A DNA stretch of 64,000 nt from positions 21,266,001 to 21,330,000 of the forward strand of contig OZ017804.1 of assembly GCA_963969395.1 (NCBI GenBank). The letters run 5' to 3'. Each line of letters begins with the position of its first letter. Position 1 is the stretch's first letter. Position numbers and translations under genes: made by a program. Source of the stretch: Pseudoscleropodium purum. Lineage: Eukaryota > Streptophyta > Bryopsida > Hypnales > Brachytheciaceae. Below the pieces are notes generated by a model. It was given only the letters and a program-made list of their open reading frames with translations. It had not been told where the DNA came from and ran no database searches. Positions 12,614 through 21,534 of this stretch are shown piece after piece.

Positions 12614-13264
12614 TCACCAGAATATCCCATTCCAGTTTGGCTTCCCGTACTTGATTGACTGTGCAACCTCATAGTGTAATTGTCCCGGTCTGATTGCGCC
12701 TTTCATGTATTCCGAGACTGACTCATGCTCGTGCATGGAATAAATGAATGGAATAATATCCGTTGAAATGTTCGGAATAACTCTACTAATATTCGGGAGA
12801 TTGAGATCCTCCGTAAATGGTAGCGGAATATAGCACGCTGGATTCGGCGTCCTCCTGAGTGAAAGCGGGCACACATCGACCATGAGCACTTGGTCCGTGA
12901 AGCATGTCATCCTGGATGGTCTCTTAGTGTGAAGTATTGAGAGCATTTTGTAGCACCACGGGAAATTCTGGCTATCTACACAGTACTCTCTGCCACAAAC
13001 GAACGCTAGGTTGTCTCTGACATGTTTTGGAAGCAAGTGTGTAAGCAGAGGCCTAAGATCAACTATTAGCATCCTGGACCAAATTCCTACATGGAACTTT
13101 TCAAACAGTGTCATGAAAATTGCAACTAGCCCTGGCCTTTTAATGACATTTCTGTGCGGGTCCGACTTGTCCACCGCGATATTCGGGTCGAGATAACAAA
13201 GTAGTCCCGTGACGCATAGAACCACACATTTCTTGAACGACTGTGGATGGCCCACGTTGGACTC
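12614..13264 (-). pseudogene. FCP1/NIF-like HAD phosphatase domain exon of element A
   Basis: Minus-strand exon that starts after a canonical acceptor (TTTTGTTCAG at 13265) and runs about 216 codons to a TGA at 12614-12616. It shows the body of an FCP1-homology (NLI-interacting factor-like) domain: KRPGLVAIFMTLFEKFHVGIWSRM, LLPKHVRDNLAFVCGREYC, VLMVDVCPLSL and ACYIPLPFTED. Known members are HAD-fold phosphatases with a DxDxT catalytic motif. Here the corresponding position reads VVLCVTGLLCYLD, so the catalytic aspartates are not seen and the domain is probably inactive or decayed. The upstream exon or exons were not identified; the 13716-17763 gene on the same strand may be the same transcription unit. 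Palindromes flank it at 12581 and 13339. The class (HAD/FCP1-like) is reasonably sure; the role in the element is unknown. Confidence 0.55.
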
Positions 13265-14263
13265 CTGAACAAAACAGGAGTTAGTAGCTACAAGATTATA
13301 CAACATCAACATCTACTGAAAGAAGGCAAGCCAATTGATATCGGCTGGCAGCCGATACTGCGGCCTGACACACGACAGCAGCCAATAATTCATATTGAAA
13401 AACAAACAAAAGGTGCCAGATAGATTGTGCATAGATGAGTGAATGCCTGCACCTACATTATTGCGATCACTTGATTAGAATGACCAAGACCTAATGCTGA
13501 AACTCTCAAAGGAAACATTTGAATGCTTTGAGAGTGAGTGTCCCATGCGCAAGCTTTAGGAAAAATCGGACTGAAATGCCTTCATTACAAGAAAATTGAT
13601 TAATCAATACAAAAGAAAATAATGTACACAAAAGATGTAGTCTCTAGACGTCCTCCTTTATCTACACAGAATATATACAATCTACAAAAATATGTGTCGG
13701 CTGGCAGCCGATACACTACGCCTCCTCCATTAGGACCCGTGGGCTAGGAATTCCCATGGCCTGCAGCTCCTCCAGTGAATATGGCACCTCGAATCCCTTT
13801 TGATATGGCGGTGTCACATTCACGAACTGATTATGAAGAGGAGAGCCCGGCATACAACGTGCACTCCCAACTGAAGAGTTTTTTTGACAGAACTCTGGGA
13901 CCGTGAGTCCCGAAGACAAAAACCGTTCAATGAACGGGATGAGCTTCGCCTGGAGATAAGGCAGTTTTCCACCCTTCAGTGAACCCTCCGAATACATAGT
14001 AACCGGGGGTGGATGAATCGCACTATATGGCTGATTCAAAACGTTCCGATAGGGCTCTGTCGCAGCTTAGAATTTTGATTTTCTTAGTATACACCCAAAT
14101 AGGAACAGAAACTAGTCATTAGCTAATCGGATCCGATTAGGTGGGGAAGGAAAACTCAGAATTAGCACGGAACGTGAAGTAGTGGGCTTCTTGGATCTAA
14201 TCCGGTCAGGAGTAACTAACGACGGAAACGGAATGTAACACGGATTAGGTCTAGGACCGGATG

Positions 14264-14337
14264 ATGATGATGAACCGGATTATGATGGTAATCCGGATTC
14301 ATGATGATGAACCGGATTATGATGGTAATCCGGATTC
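14264..14337 (+). repeat. 37-bp minisatellite, two units, in the element B leader
   Basis: Two tandem 37-bp units of the type ATGATGATGAACCGGATT... (14264-14300 and 14301-14337). Copies 3 and 4 carry about one unit or less, which explains most of the length differences between copies. Each unit contains ACCGGAT and ATCCGGAT words. Confidence 0.75.
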
Positions 14338-14366
14338 ATGATGACAAACCGGAAAGGGTCCAGGGA

Positions 14367-14376
14367 CTATAAAAGG
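14367..14376 (+). promoter_or_regulatory. TATA box upstream of the element B ORF (copy 1)
   Basis: CTATAAAAGG lies about 190 bp before the ATG at 14558 and is preserved in all four copies. It is the likely core promoter for the 552-aa ORF. Confidence 0.55.
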
Positions 14377-14557
14377 AGGAGCTTTCACTATTGCACCCCC
14401 TTTTAGAAACTCGACCTTGAGCGTGCGCGGTTGAGTTTTTGTCGTTTCTGCGTTTGTGCGTTTGCGTTCGGTTCATTTTGATTCCGGTTGAGATCGGAGA
14501 GAGAAAGTGAGGAACGGGACGTGCGGCTAGGAGAGAGTGAGGTAGATGTGAGTGGGA

Positions 14558-16216
14558 ATGCCTCAGCTACGTAGGTCGAGACAAGCGAGTCCCTCTGCAA
14601 GTGAGGTGAAGCTCCGGAAAGTCATTCCGGTTATTCCCTCCACAGAGCCGGAAAAGGCTGAACTCATGGATGATCTCAGATCCATGGGTTGCGTAGGGTT
14701 TGCCGAGAAACCTTGGGGTTTTAGGGAGGAGAGAATGGTCAAGGAGCTCCTCGGAAAGTTGTCCAACCAGTTTGACAACACCGTGAGGGGAGCTCCCGTC
14801 AGCTGGAACGAGAGCATGTGGAGAGCGGTTTACGGTTTCCGGACAGGAGGTTTGGGAATGGCGAGCCGGAAGGATGAGTTTGTCCGAGGGAAGTTCAAGG
14901 GAGCCGTCAACCCGAAGGACGGATACGCGGTCGAGGATTGCTTGGATGACCGACACCGTCGGCTCCTGCAATTCCTGGTTCCGGTTCTTCACCCGGAAAA
15001 GCCGACCAGGGTGACGATCACCCTCGGCAACACCATTTTCGGTGCCCTCAGTGGTACTCGGAAAGTGGACTGGGCACGGATCATTTCCGATCTCGTGGCC
15101 CAGCTTGTTAGTAGGGTTGGGAAGAAAAGGGCCACTCCAGTGTGCCCTTATCTCTTCCACCTCTATCGGGAGAACCAAGTCCTCACCAACATAGAGGAGA
15201 AGGCGTGGAAGACGCAGGAAGTGCTCCTGAAGTACGGGGAGTCGGAGACGGATGACGAAGCGGAATCCGATTCCGAGTCAGACCGGGAGTCCAGCGAGGA
15301 AGAGGAGGAGCCGATGCCGCCGATCAAGCGACAGAAGCTGACGCCTCCACACAAGCGCGGGACGCCTCCCGGTCAAGACAAACCGGCCCCGGAGGAGAAA
15401 CCGGAAGCCGAGAAGACCAATTCCGGGGGAGATCCGGATATGCAAGATCCGTTCAACGGTCTGATCAACGTCCTCTGTAACATCAGGGCGGATTGGGAGG
15501 TCAAGCACAGGACGCTTGCGGCAATCGGCAAGTTGGTGGGTGCTGCACCGGACAGCAACTTGGCGGAACAAGTGGCGCACTGCATCACGAATCCGGAAGA
15601 GACCCGGAAGCAGGAAGCCGAGATCCGCCGGTTGCAGGAGGAGGTAGATAAACTGAAGGCAACACTTTTTGCCTATCAAGAAGACGTGACGGCCGCTCGG
15701 GAGATGGCGGAGGAGACTCGGAAGGTGGCCGAGCAGATCAAGGCGGTCCTGGGAGAGACCGGAACGGCAGCGGCCAAGGCGAAGCTCTTCGACGAGAAGA
15801 TCCACGAAGAGAAGAAACTATCCGGTTCCCGGATGGTCCGGATTCTCGCGGACTTCGCCGAGCAGGTGGAGACGGCAATGGTGGAGGGGCGGAAGGCAGC
15901 GGACCGGATCGAGGAGAGCAGCCGGAAGCTGACGGGAGCGACGTGCGACAAAGGTATTCACCTTTCGGACATCTCACTACCGGACCTCTTTCCGGATGCA
16001 ACTATGGCGAAGGACAGGAAGGATTGGACTCCTGAGTCCAAGAAGTCTGCACGGACTGGGACTCCGGGCACGAGACCGGATATCACCATCGACCTGGAGT
16101 CCCCACCCGGATCGAATCCTGCGGAGGGGGAACGGGTCCGGAATTTGAGCGAAGTCTTCGAGGAGCTAGTCCCGGAGGTCGGAAGCCCAACGATAGGATC
16201 TAGAGTTGTAGGGTAG
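14558..16216 (+). CDS. element B protein (552 aa), gag/plant-transposon-protein-like
   Basis: ATG at 14558, TAG at 16214-16216, no intron needed. The N-terminal ~220 residues (SWNESMWRAVYGFRTGG..., then LLQFLVPVLHPEKPTRVTI and WARIISDLVAQLVSRVGKK) resemble the pattern of the 'putative plant transposon protein' domain found with plant retroelements; this is recognised by feel, not by a search. An acidic run (ESETDDEAESDSESDRESS) follows, then a nuclear-localisation-like PPIKRQK. Next come a proline/lysine-rich linker and a long predicted coiled coil (RKQEAEIRRLQEEVDKLK..., about residues 360-430). A C-terminal acidic tail completes it. No zinc knuckle, DDE, RT or protease motif is seen. This could be a structural (gag-like) or DNA-binding protein. 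Copy 3 is also open from the same start, whereas copies 2 and 4 carry a stop at codon 3. Confidence 0.75.
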   Translation: MPQLRRSRQASPSASEVKLRKVIPVIPSTEPEKAELMDDLRSMGCVGFAEKPWGFREERMVKELLGKLSNQFDNTVRGAPVSWNESMWRAVYGFRTGGLGMASRKDEFVRGKFKGAVNPKDGYAVEDCLDDRHRRLLQFLVPVLHPEKPTRVTITLGNTIFGALSGTRKVDWARIISDLVAQLVSRVGKKRATPVCPYLFHLYRENQVLTNIEEKAWKTQEVLLKYGESETDDEAESDSESDRESSEEEEEPMPPIKRQKLTPPHKRGTPPGQDKPAPEEKPEAEKTNSGGDPDMQDPFNGLINVLCNIRADWEVKHRTLAAIGKLVGAAPDSNLAEQVAHCITNPEETRKQEAEIRRLQEEVDKLKATLFAYQEDVTAAREMAEETRKVAEQIKAVLGETGTAAAKAKLFDEKIHEEKKLSGSRMVRILADFAEQVETAMVEGRKAADRIEESSRKLTGATCDKGIHLSDISLPDLFPDATMAKDRKDWTPESKKSARTGTPGTRPDITIDLESPPGSNPAEGERVRNLSEVFEELVPEVGSPTIGSRVVG

Positions 16217-16367
16217 ATAGGATTTGAATTTCAGTTAGGAGTAGGAGAGGATCCGGATCCGGATCCGGCTCAATAGTATTAGGTTAGACCGGAAGTTAGA
16301 TTTAGGTGGCGGCGGACCCCCACGGGTTTTCCGCTCCTTTTTGTGCTTTTAGGGTTTTTACCCTTTG

Positions 16368-16376
16368 TATATAAAT
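16368..16376 (+). promoter_or_regulatory. second TATA-like site in element B, downstream of the ORF
   Basis: TATATAAAT sits about 150 bp after the ORF stop and ~1.03 kb before the element end. It is followed within 60-90 bp by pyrimidine-rich CTTCTTGTACC and CTCTCTCCAGCG sequence, and is kept in all copies. If element B is an LTR, this could be the U3/R promoter and the ORF would lie in U3. Confidence 0.4.
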
Positions 16377-17754
16377 CGGTTCCTGCGATGGGAACTGGGA
16401 GTTGTTCATTTTGCAAACTTCTTGTACCTTTCTATTCTCTTCGTTGTGTATCTCTCTCCAGCGCGACAGGATTGTATGATGTGGAGTTAGGATAGTACGA
16501 GTTCGTTTGTAAGTGATTTCTCCCCTTGGTGTTTATTTTCCGATCCAAGGTGCATGTGAGTAGGTACCGAAGAGTTGGGAGTGAACTTAGTTCCTCAGCA
16601 CGTCTAGAGTTTGAGATTCCGGGTGAGAAAGCCGTTGTTAGGCTAGGCGGGTAGGGAGGGATTCCTTAGCTGCGCTAGAACTCCCGGGTGGGAAATCCGG
16701 TTGAGTGTCCGATCTCCTGTGAGGTCTCACCACCCGTATGGGTAACGGAAGAACTTTAGTTGATGTTGGAACGGACGGGTGCACTTGTAACCACCTGTCT
16801 TCGCACGGATCGGAAGTAGCATCAAGGTCGTTGTAGTACGAGAGGGTCGAGTGTGGGGTCTTTGTGTGACCTACGACCCGGATTGCTATCTGGGTTGTTG
16901 TGAAGGACCAAACCGGATCCGGATTAGCTTAGGAGTCTAGAAGGTAGGACAATGGGTCTTCAGCCACTATAAGTCACGGAAGGAGTGGTGGGCCTACCAC
17001 TCTCAAAATTAAGCGGCGACCCCTCTGATGGTGAAACAGAGGCAAAACCAAACCGGATAGGATTACGAGTACAGGATGACCATCCCGACCGGATTGGTCA
17101 GGACGGATTTCCAGGATCGGAAGTTGTGAGATCCTGGGATTTGGGTATTTGTACGGACCGGATAGTTAGTAGGACCGGAAGAAGGAGTAATCCGGTCTGT
17201 AGTTATCCGGTGTGGTAGTATTTCTGGTTCTAGATCTAGGACCGGAAAGTAAGATTGTGATACTGACTAAGCTTAACTGCTTAATAGAGCTAGATACTTC
17301 ACAGGATCTCGTGGGTTCGATCTTTAGAGTCACTTAGTTATACTCTAGAGCGATTTTTGTGAGTATAATGGGGAATTTACCTGCCCTGTGCTGCGACATC
17401 ATGCCCATCGACATTGACTTCTCTCCACAGACCTCCTCCGTGCACTTGTTCACCGGCAACTCCACCGCAAAATAATCGGCAACTCCATCCGTGCTTCCCA
17501 GTGGCATCAAGCATATCATGACGTGCACGGAATCGCCAACAGCCATGATGGACAGTACACTTCCTTTGCCAGGGGTCATGTTCCCTTTCAGCTTGAAGGA
17601 GCATACGATCTCCACTGTCGTGTCGGGTAATTGCCTCCAACACAGACCCCATTCTTGGATGGCCTTGATCGCTCGCCATATTGCCCTCAATGGATACCCG
17701 TCTCCCAATATCCGAGAGTTTGGGATTTGCTCACCCAGAAGGCGGGCCAAGAGA

Positions 17755-18055
17755 GTCGGTTTCCTACAGAACAATACAATTGAATTCTCAGTACACTCAC
17801 ACTATGCACCTTCACTTTGTGCATCCACTGTATCGACTGCCAATCGATACAACCTCTCAGTCCCTAAACCCTACTGTCGGAAGACATTTCTAGAAATTCC
17901 TAAGTCGGTTTCCTACAAAACAATACAATTGAATTCTCAGTACACTCACACTATGCACCTTTACTTTGTGCATCCATTGTATCGGCTGCCAGCCGGTACA
18001 ACCTCTCAGTCCCTAAACACTACCGTCGGAAGACATTTCTAGAAATTCCTAAGTC
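17755..18055 (+). repeat. tandem duplication, 149-bp period, each unit with a palindrome
   Basis: The segment starting GTCGGTTTCCTACA at 17755 recurs at 17904 and the similarity runs to 18055. Each unit contains one palindrome (17831 diverged, 17980 near-perfect). The 17755 unit overlaps the exon acceptor of the unknown minus-strand gene. The two palindromes differ at several arm positions, although the flanking DNA is almost identical. Confidence 0.85.
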
Positions 18056-19446
18056 AACCGTCCCGGGATCATATCGGCTGCCAGCCGACATAGCTTAAGC
18101 TCAGGCTCCTAGTGAGTGCTGCAATGTATGTCGGCTGCCAGCCGATATAGCAAGTAATAGGTGCCTCAGAATCTCAATGGCTATCCTATATGATATAGCA
18201 AATGACAGTGTATCGTCTGGCAGCCGATACATGTAGTGAAAAGTACCTCTCAGTCGCCAAATCGGAGAACGCCATCGCCAATGGACTCTGTCGCTTATCA
18301 GCTGCTGAAGATGACTTGTCGGTTGCTGAAAAAACACGCTTGCCTCACTCTCCTTCACTGTCGGCTGGCCAGAAATGCGTATCGGCTGCGCTAGGATGTA
18401 TCAGCTGTTGCTTTGCTTTGCGAGGGGATGTCAGCTGCAAGCCGGACTGAAGGAGGGAGAATGGCAGAGTGAGAGTGAGTGAAGCTAAGAGTGAGTGAAA
18501 GTGAGTGAAAGTGAGAGTGGGTGACAGAGAGAGAGCAGGAGACGCAAATGGCAAATGAGAGAAAATGAAAGTGGCCAGGGGTGTATACCTCCTAAACCCT
18601 CGGCTGCCAGCCAGTAGGCGCAATCATGACAAATCGAGTCTGTTCTTCCATAAATTTCATCCATTGCAGGTTTTCATCCGTTAGCATGTACTCCACATCC
18701 AGCAAAGTACATGGAAGTTACGAACACTCATTACAGAGATGCGTACGTTTCCCAACACGATCTCCCGATGCACGGACTTGTCTCTCTTGCAATCACCACA
18801 ACTTCATCCTCTTCCAGATTCAAATTTCAGGCGCCAAATTCAGTTTCAGGCTTGCTCACCTAGGATCAGATCTTGGAGGACTTCCATTTTCATTTTCATT
18901 TGCCCCACACATGCACTCAGAGCGTCCAAGAACCATTAGGGAATTGCAGTGGCTTGTTGTGGAATGTTTATGAGGGATGCAACGTGATAGGGAATTCAGT
19001 AGACCTCAGTTCAGTGCAGCATTGAGTAGTCTCCGGGTTCAGGAAGCGCTCTTCGACAGTTGTTATTTGGCGTTTAGGCTTACGTAGGATTTGCAGTGGG
19101 ATTTGAATTGCTCCAAGCTCCGGATGGAATTGCAGTAGGATTCTAATTGCAGTAGTAGTCAGGAGCATTCTCGGAAATTAGTTGCTTGACAGAGGTTCAG
19201 GATTTCCTATTCGGTTGCACATGTGTTTCCATTTCATTATTTTTACTAGTCAGATCATCTATGGACAGTGCCTAGATCATAGGAAGCGCAAAATCTAGCT
19301 TCGTGCATGATCCCCAAAGTTCTAGCTGTACAGTCCTGCCTCTGTGCTTTGCCGTACGGACAGTGGTATCGGCTGCCAACCGATAAGAGTCATCACGGGT
19401 CTGACAGAGATTTCGACATTGTGGGTTCTGACTCCGATTTCAAATC
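18056..19446. other. intergenic region between divergent genes of element A
   Basis: Lies between the minus-strand genes and the plus-strand DUF7869 gene. It holds palindromes at 18072, 18129, 18211 and 19367 plus half-copies near 18380 and 18600, and a GTGAGTGAAAG-rich patch at 18470-18530. Short open frames occur on both strands but none is convincing. It is a plausible bidirectional promoter region. Confidence 0.45.
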
Positions 19447-21534
19447 ATGAGTGGATTTGATGACTGGACATCGGGTGCGAGTCCTATTGAGGCATTCACG
19501 AAAAATGGAGGCTCGGGAAGACTGAAAATGCAGAAGGGAGTTGTTGTAGCTCTTACACTGGAAGGATTATACTACTCCGGAAGGGCGGTCGTAGAAAGGG
19601 TGGTGAGCCGCGATCCCTACCTCGTACGCGTTCATGTCCTAGACGTTCCAAATAACCTCGATATGCCTCTTCCGTTTCCTGAGGGAGACATGGTGTTCCT
19701 GCGACACTGCCCGGGAAGGTCAATCGTGTGGGAGGCAGAGAACATCTATCCCCATGCAGAGTCTGAAGGGTCTTCTTCTGCTGGTGTCGGCCGGCAGCCG
19801 ATACAAGTGGACACAGATGAAAAACCCATACAACAATTCCTGTCACTCACTGTCAATATGGATGTCTCACTACTACAGACTGTGGGCACGGATCTGCTGT
19901 ATGCTGGTGTAGGTACAATTGTACAATGCTCTCCGAAGGGTTACTGGGAAGGCTTTCGCGTTCCACACAGCTTCTTCCTCGTTGTGAAGCTACTACATGT
20001 CGTCGATGATTTCCAGGATCAGAGTGTTTATTGCGAGATTCCTGAATTCATGACACTCAAACGCTGTGTTGGATTCAAAATACTCTAGAGTGGTTATAAG
20101 GTCAGACCAATCGAGACCTCCGTCCCAATAACCAAGGTTGTCGGCTGCCAGCCGATAGGAGAACCTGCGACCCATTTCATGCAGGCTCAAGTCGATGGTA
20201 ACTACGAGAGTGGTGGGAGTTTGAACGATGTACAAGTAAAAATAATGTGATCCGAGTTTTAGGGAGTACTTCCTACTGCATCAGATGAAGACGAGCGAGA
20301 TGATAGGCTCTATTCGTCCGACGATGACAACCGCGGGTCTGTAGAGGATCACCGTGATGTTCATGGTTATAGTACCTCTGGCATTGCCGTGTCTGACACA
20401 AGTGTTGCTGACAGCATGGAGCATTCGGACGCGTTTAGAGCTGATACTCAAAGTGGAGATAATGGCCATCCGGATGGAATGCAAGCTGGGCTTCCAATCC
20501 CAGATAGACTGCTCTGGAGAAATCAATATTGTGAACTTCTCAATGATGACTTCTCGGTTCTCGGAAGAGCCATGATCCAAGTTTGCCTACCAGATGAGGC
20601 CTGCGATGATGGCGTCCTGGGCGACACGGATGTCGGGGTCATGTTCGTATCAGACAATGACGAACTGCAAATGACAACCATGCACTAGAGGCTCACACAC
20701 ACAAGGTTGGAGGGTGGAAGGCTACTATCTGAAATTGTCACGCTCTGCTCAAAGGCTGCTCTATTGAATGAGTCGGACGATAACGGAATGCAAGGGGTAC
20801 CGAGGAATCCATACCGCTCTGTGCGCAGAAGAGTGATTCCCAAGGATCACGAAAGCCAATCCAGGCTGGAAATGAAGACCTCGGAGACGGAGGTACGTAA
20901 GGTCAGTTCACAGAAGTGCTGTAAGCTCAGATGCTGCTAGACGTTTCCCTGGGAGGACACGAGGTCTATACGACGAAAGTTCTTCGCTTGTACATTCGAG
21001 AGTAGGAGGGAGGTAGCGTATGCGGTGCAGAGTCAGCTTCATGCAAGGGTTATTCCAGGAAAAAAATTCATTACTCTTGCAAATACAGACGTCTGCGAGA
21101 ACGCATGGTATATCATTCACGGGGTATCGAGGTCGGCCTATCATGTTTACAAGGCTGCGGCCATGGGAGGATCCGTTAACGGCTCGCATGGAAATGCGGG
21201 GGCCCGACAACCACGGCCACAAACAATCCAAGCTCAAGCAACCCTCAAAACGATCATCGACAACAATGCCGACAAAATGCCAAACGAGTTCAGAATGGTT
21301 GGAAATAAACGCGTCGACAATCTCAAGGTCCTCCCCTCTGCAATGAATTGGGATCACATGCGCGAACAAGTCAATTATGTAAGTCCATCATCTGCCTCTT
21401 CGTCGACAGTAGAAAAGTCCTTTTATTGGCTGCCAGCCGATACAATCATGTCTAGACTTTGAATGTAGAAGCCATTGATCTTTCCTTTCTATAGGCCGTC
21501 ATTTGTAGTTCTGTCGGCTGCCAGCCGATACAAC

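Larger units (their letters stand above)
14058..17398 (+). mobile_element. element B copy 1 (3341 bp, no target duplication)
   Basis: Begins TGTCGCAGC and ends GCTGCGACA, a 9-bp terminal inverted repeat with TG...CA edges. It is nearly identical throughout to the copies at 21535-24830, 26237-29542 and 43641-46923. The flanking pentamers are GGCTC and TCATG, so unlike the other three there is no 5-bp duplication. Contents in order: a ~300-bp leader with CCGGAT words, a TATA box, a 552-codon ORF, a GGATCC-repeat tract (about 16249-16270), a second TATA-like site and about 1 kb of GC-moderate sequence. No long direct repeats exist between the two ends. It is longer than the others mainly because of an extra 37-bp repeat unit at 14264-14337. 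Confidence 0.85.
13716..17763 (-). pseudogene. unknown minus-strand gene of element A, split by element B copy 1
   Basis: The part at 17763-17399 begins after a TTCTGTAG acceptor and encodes LLGEQIPNSRILGDGYPLRA, AIWRAIKAIQEWGLCWRQLP and SVLSIMAVGDSVHVMICLMP. The part at 14057-13716 encodes EPYRNVLNQPYSAIHPPP, LPYLQAKLIPFIERFLSSGL and FEVPYSLEELQAMGIPSPRV, ending in a TAG stop. Element B copy 1 lies between them. The pieces do not join in frame and no target duplication remains, so flanking bases were lost. The protein is not recognised: no transmembrane segment, zinc motif or catalytic motif is obvious. It lies divergent from the DUF7869 gene, with a ~1.4-kb shared upstream region. Confidence 0.5.

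Noticed and set aside
15278..15805. Antisense ORFs of 175 aa and similar (87, 91, 203 aa) inside every element B
   Set aside because: They mirror the high-GC sense ORF and have no domain of their own. The sense frame has a TATA box, acidic run, NLS and coiled coil.
14058..17398. Element B as an ordinary cut-and-paste TIR transposon
   Set aside because: The TIR is only 9 bp, the ends are TG...CA with 5-bp TSD, and no DDE motif is seen. These fit integrase-type insertion better, though not proven.
12022..21530. CRISPR array built from the 19-bp palindromes
   Set aside because: Spacing is irregular, from about 60 to over 1000 bp, the copies are diverged, and the DNA is clearly plant nuclear.
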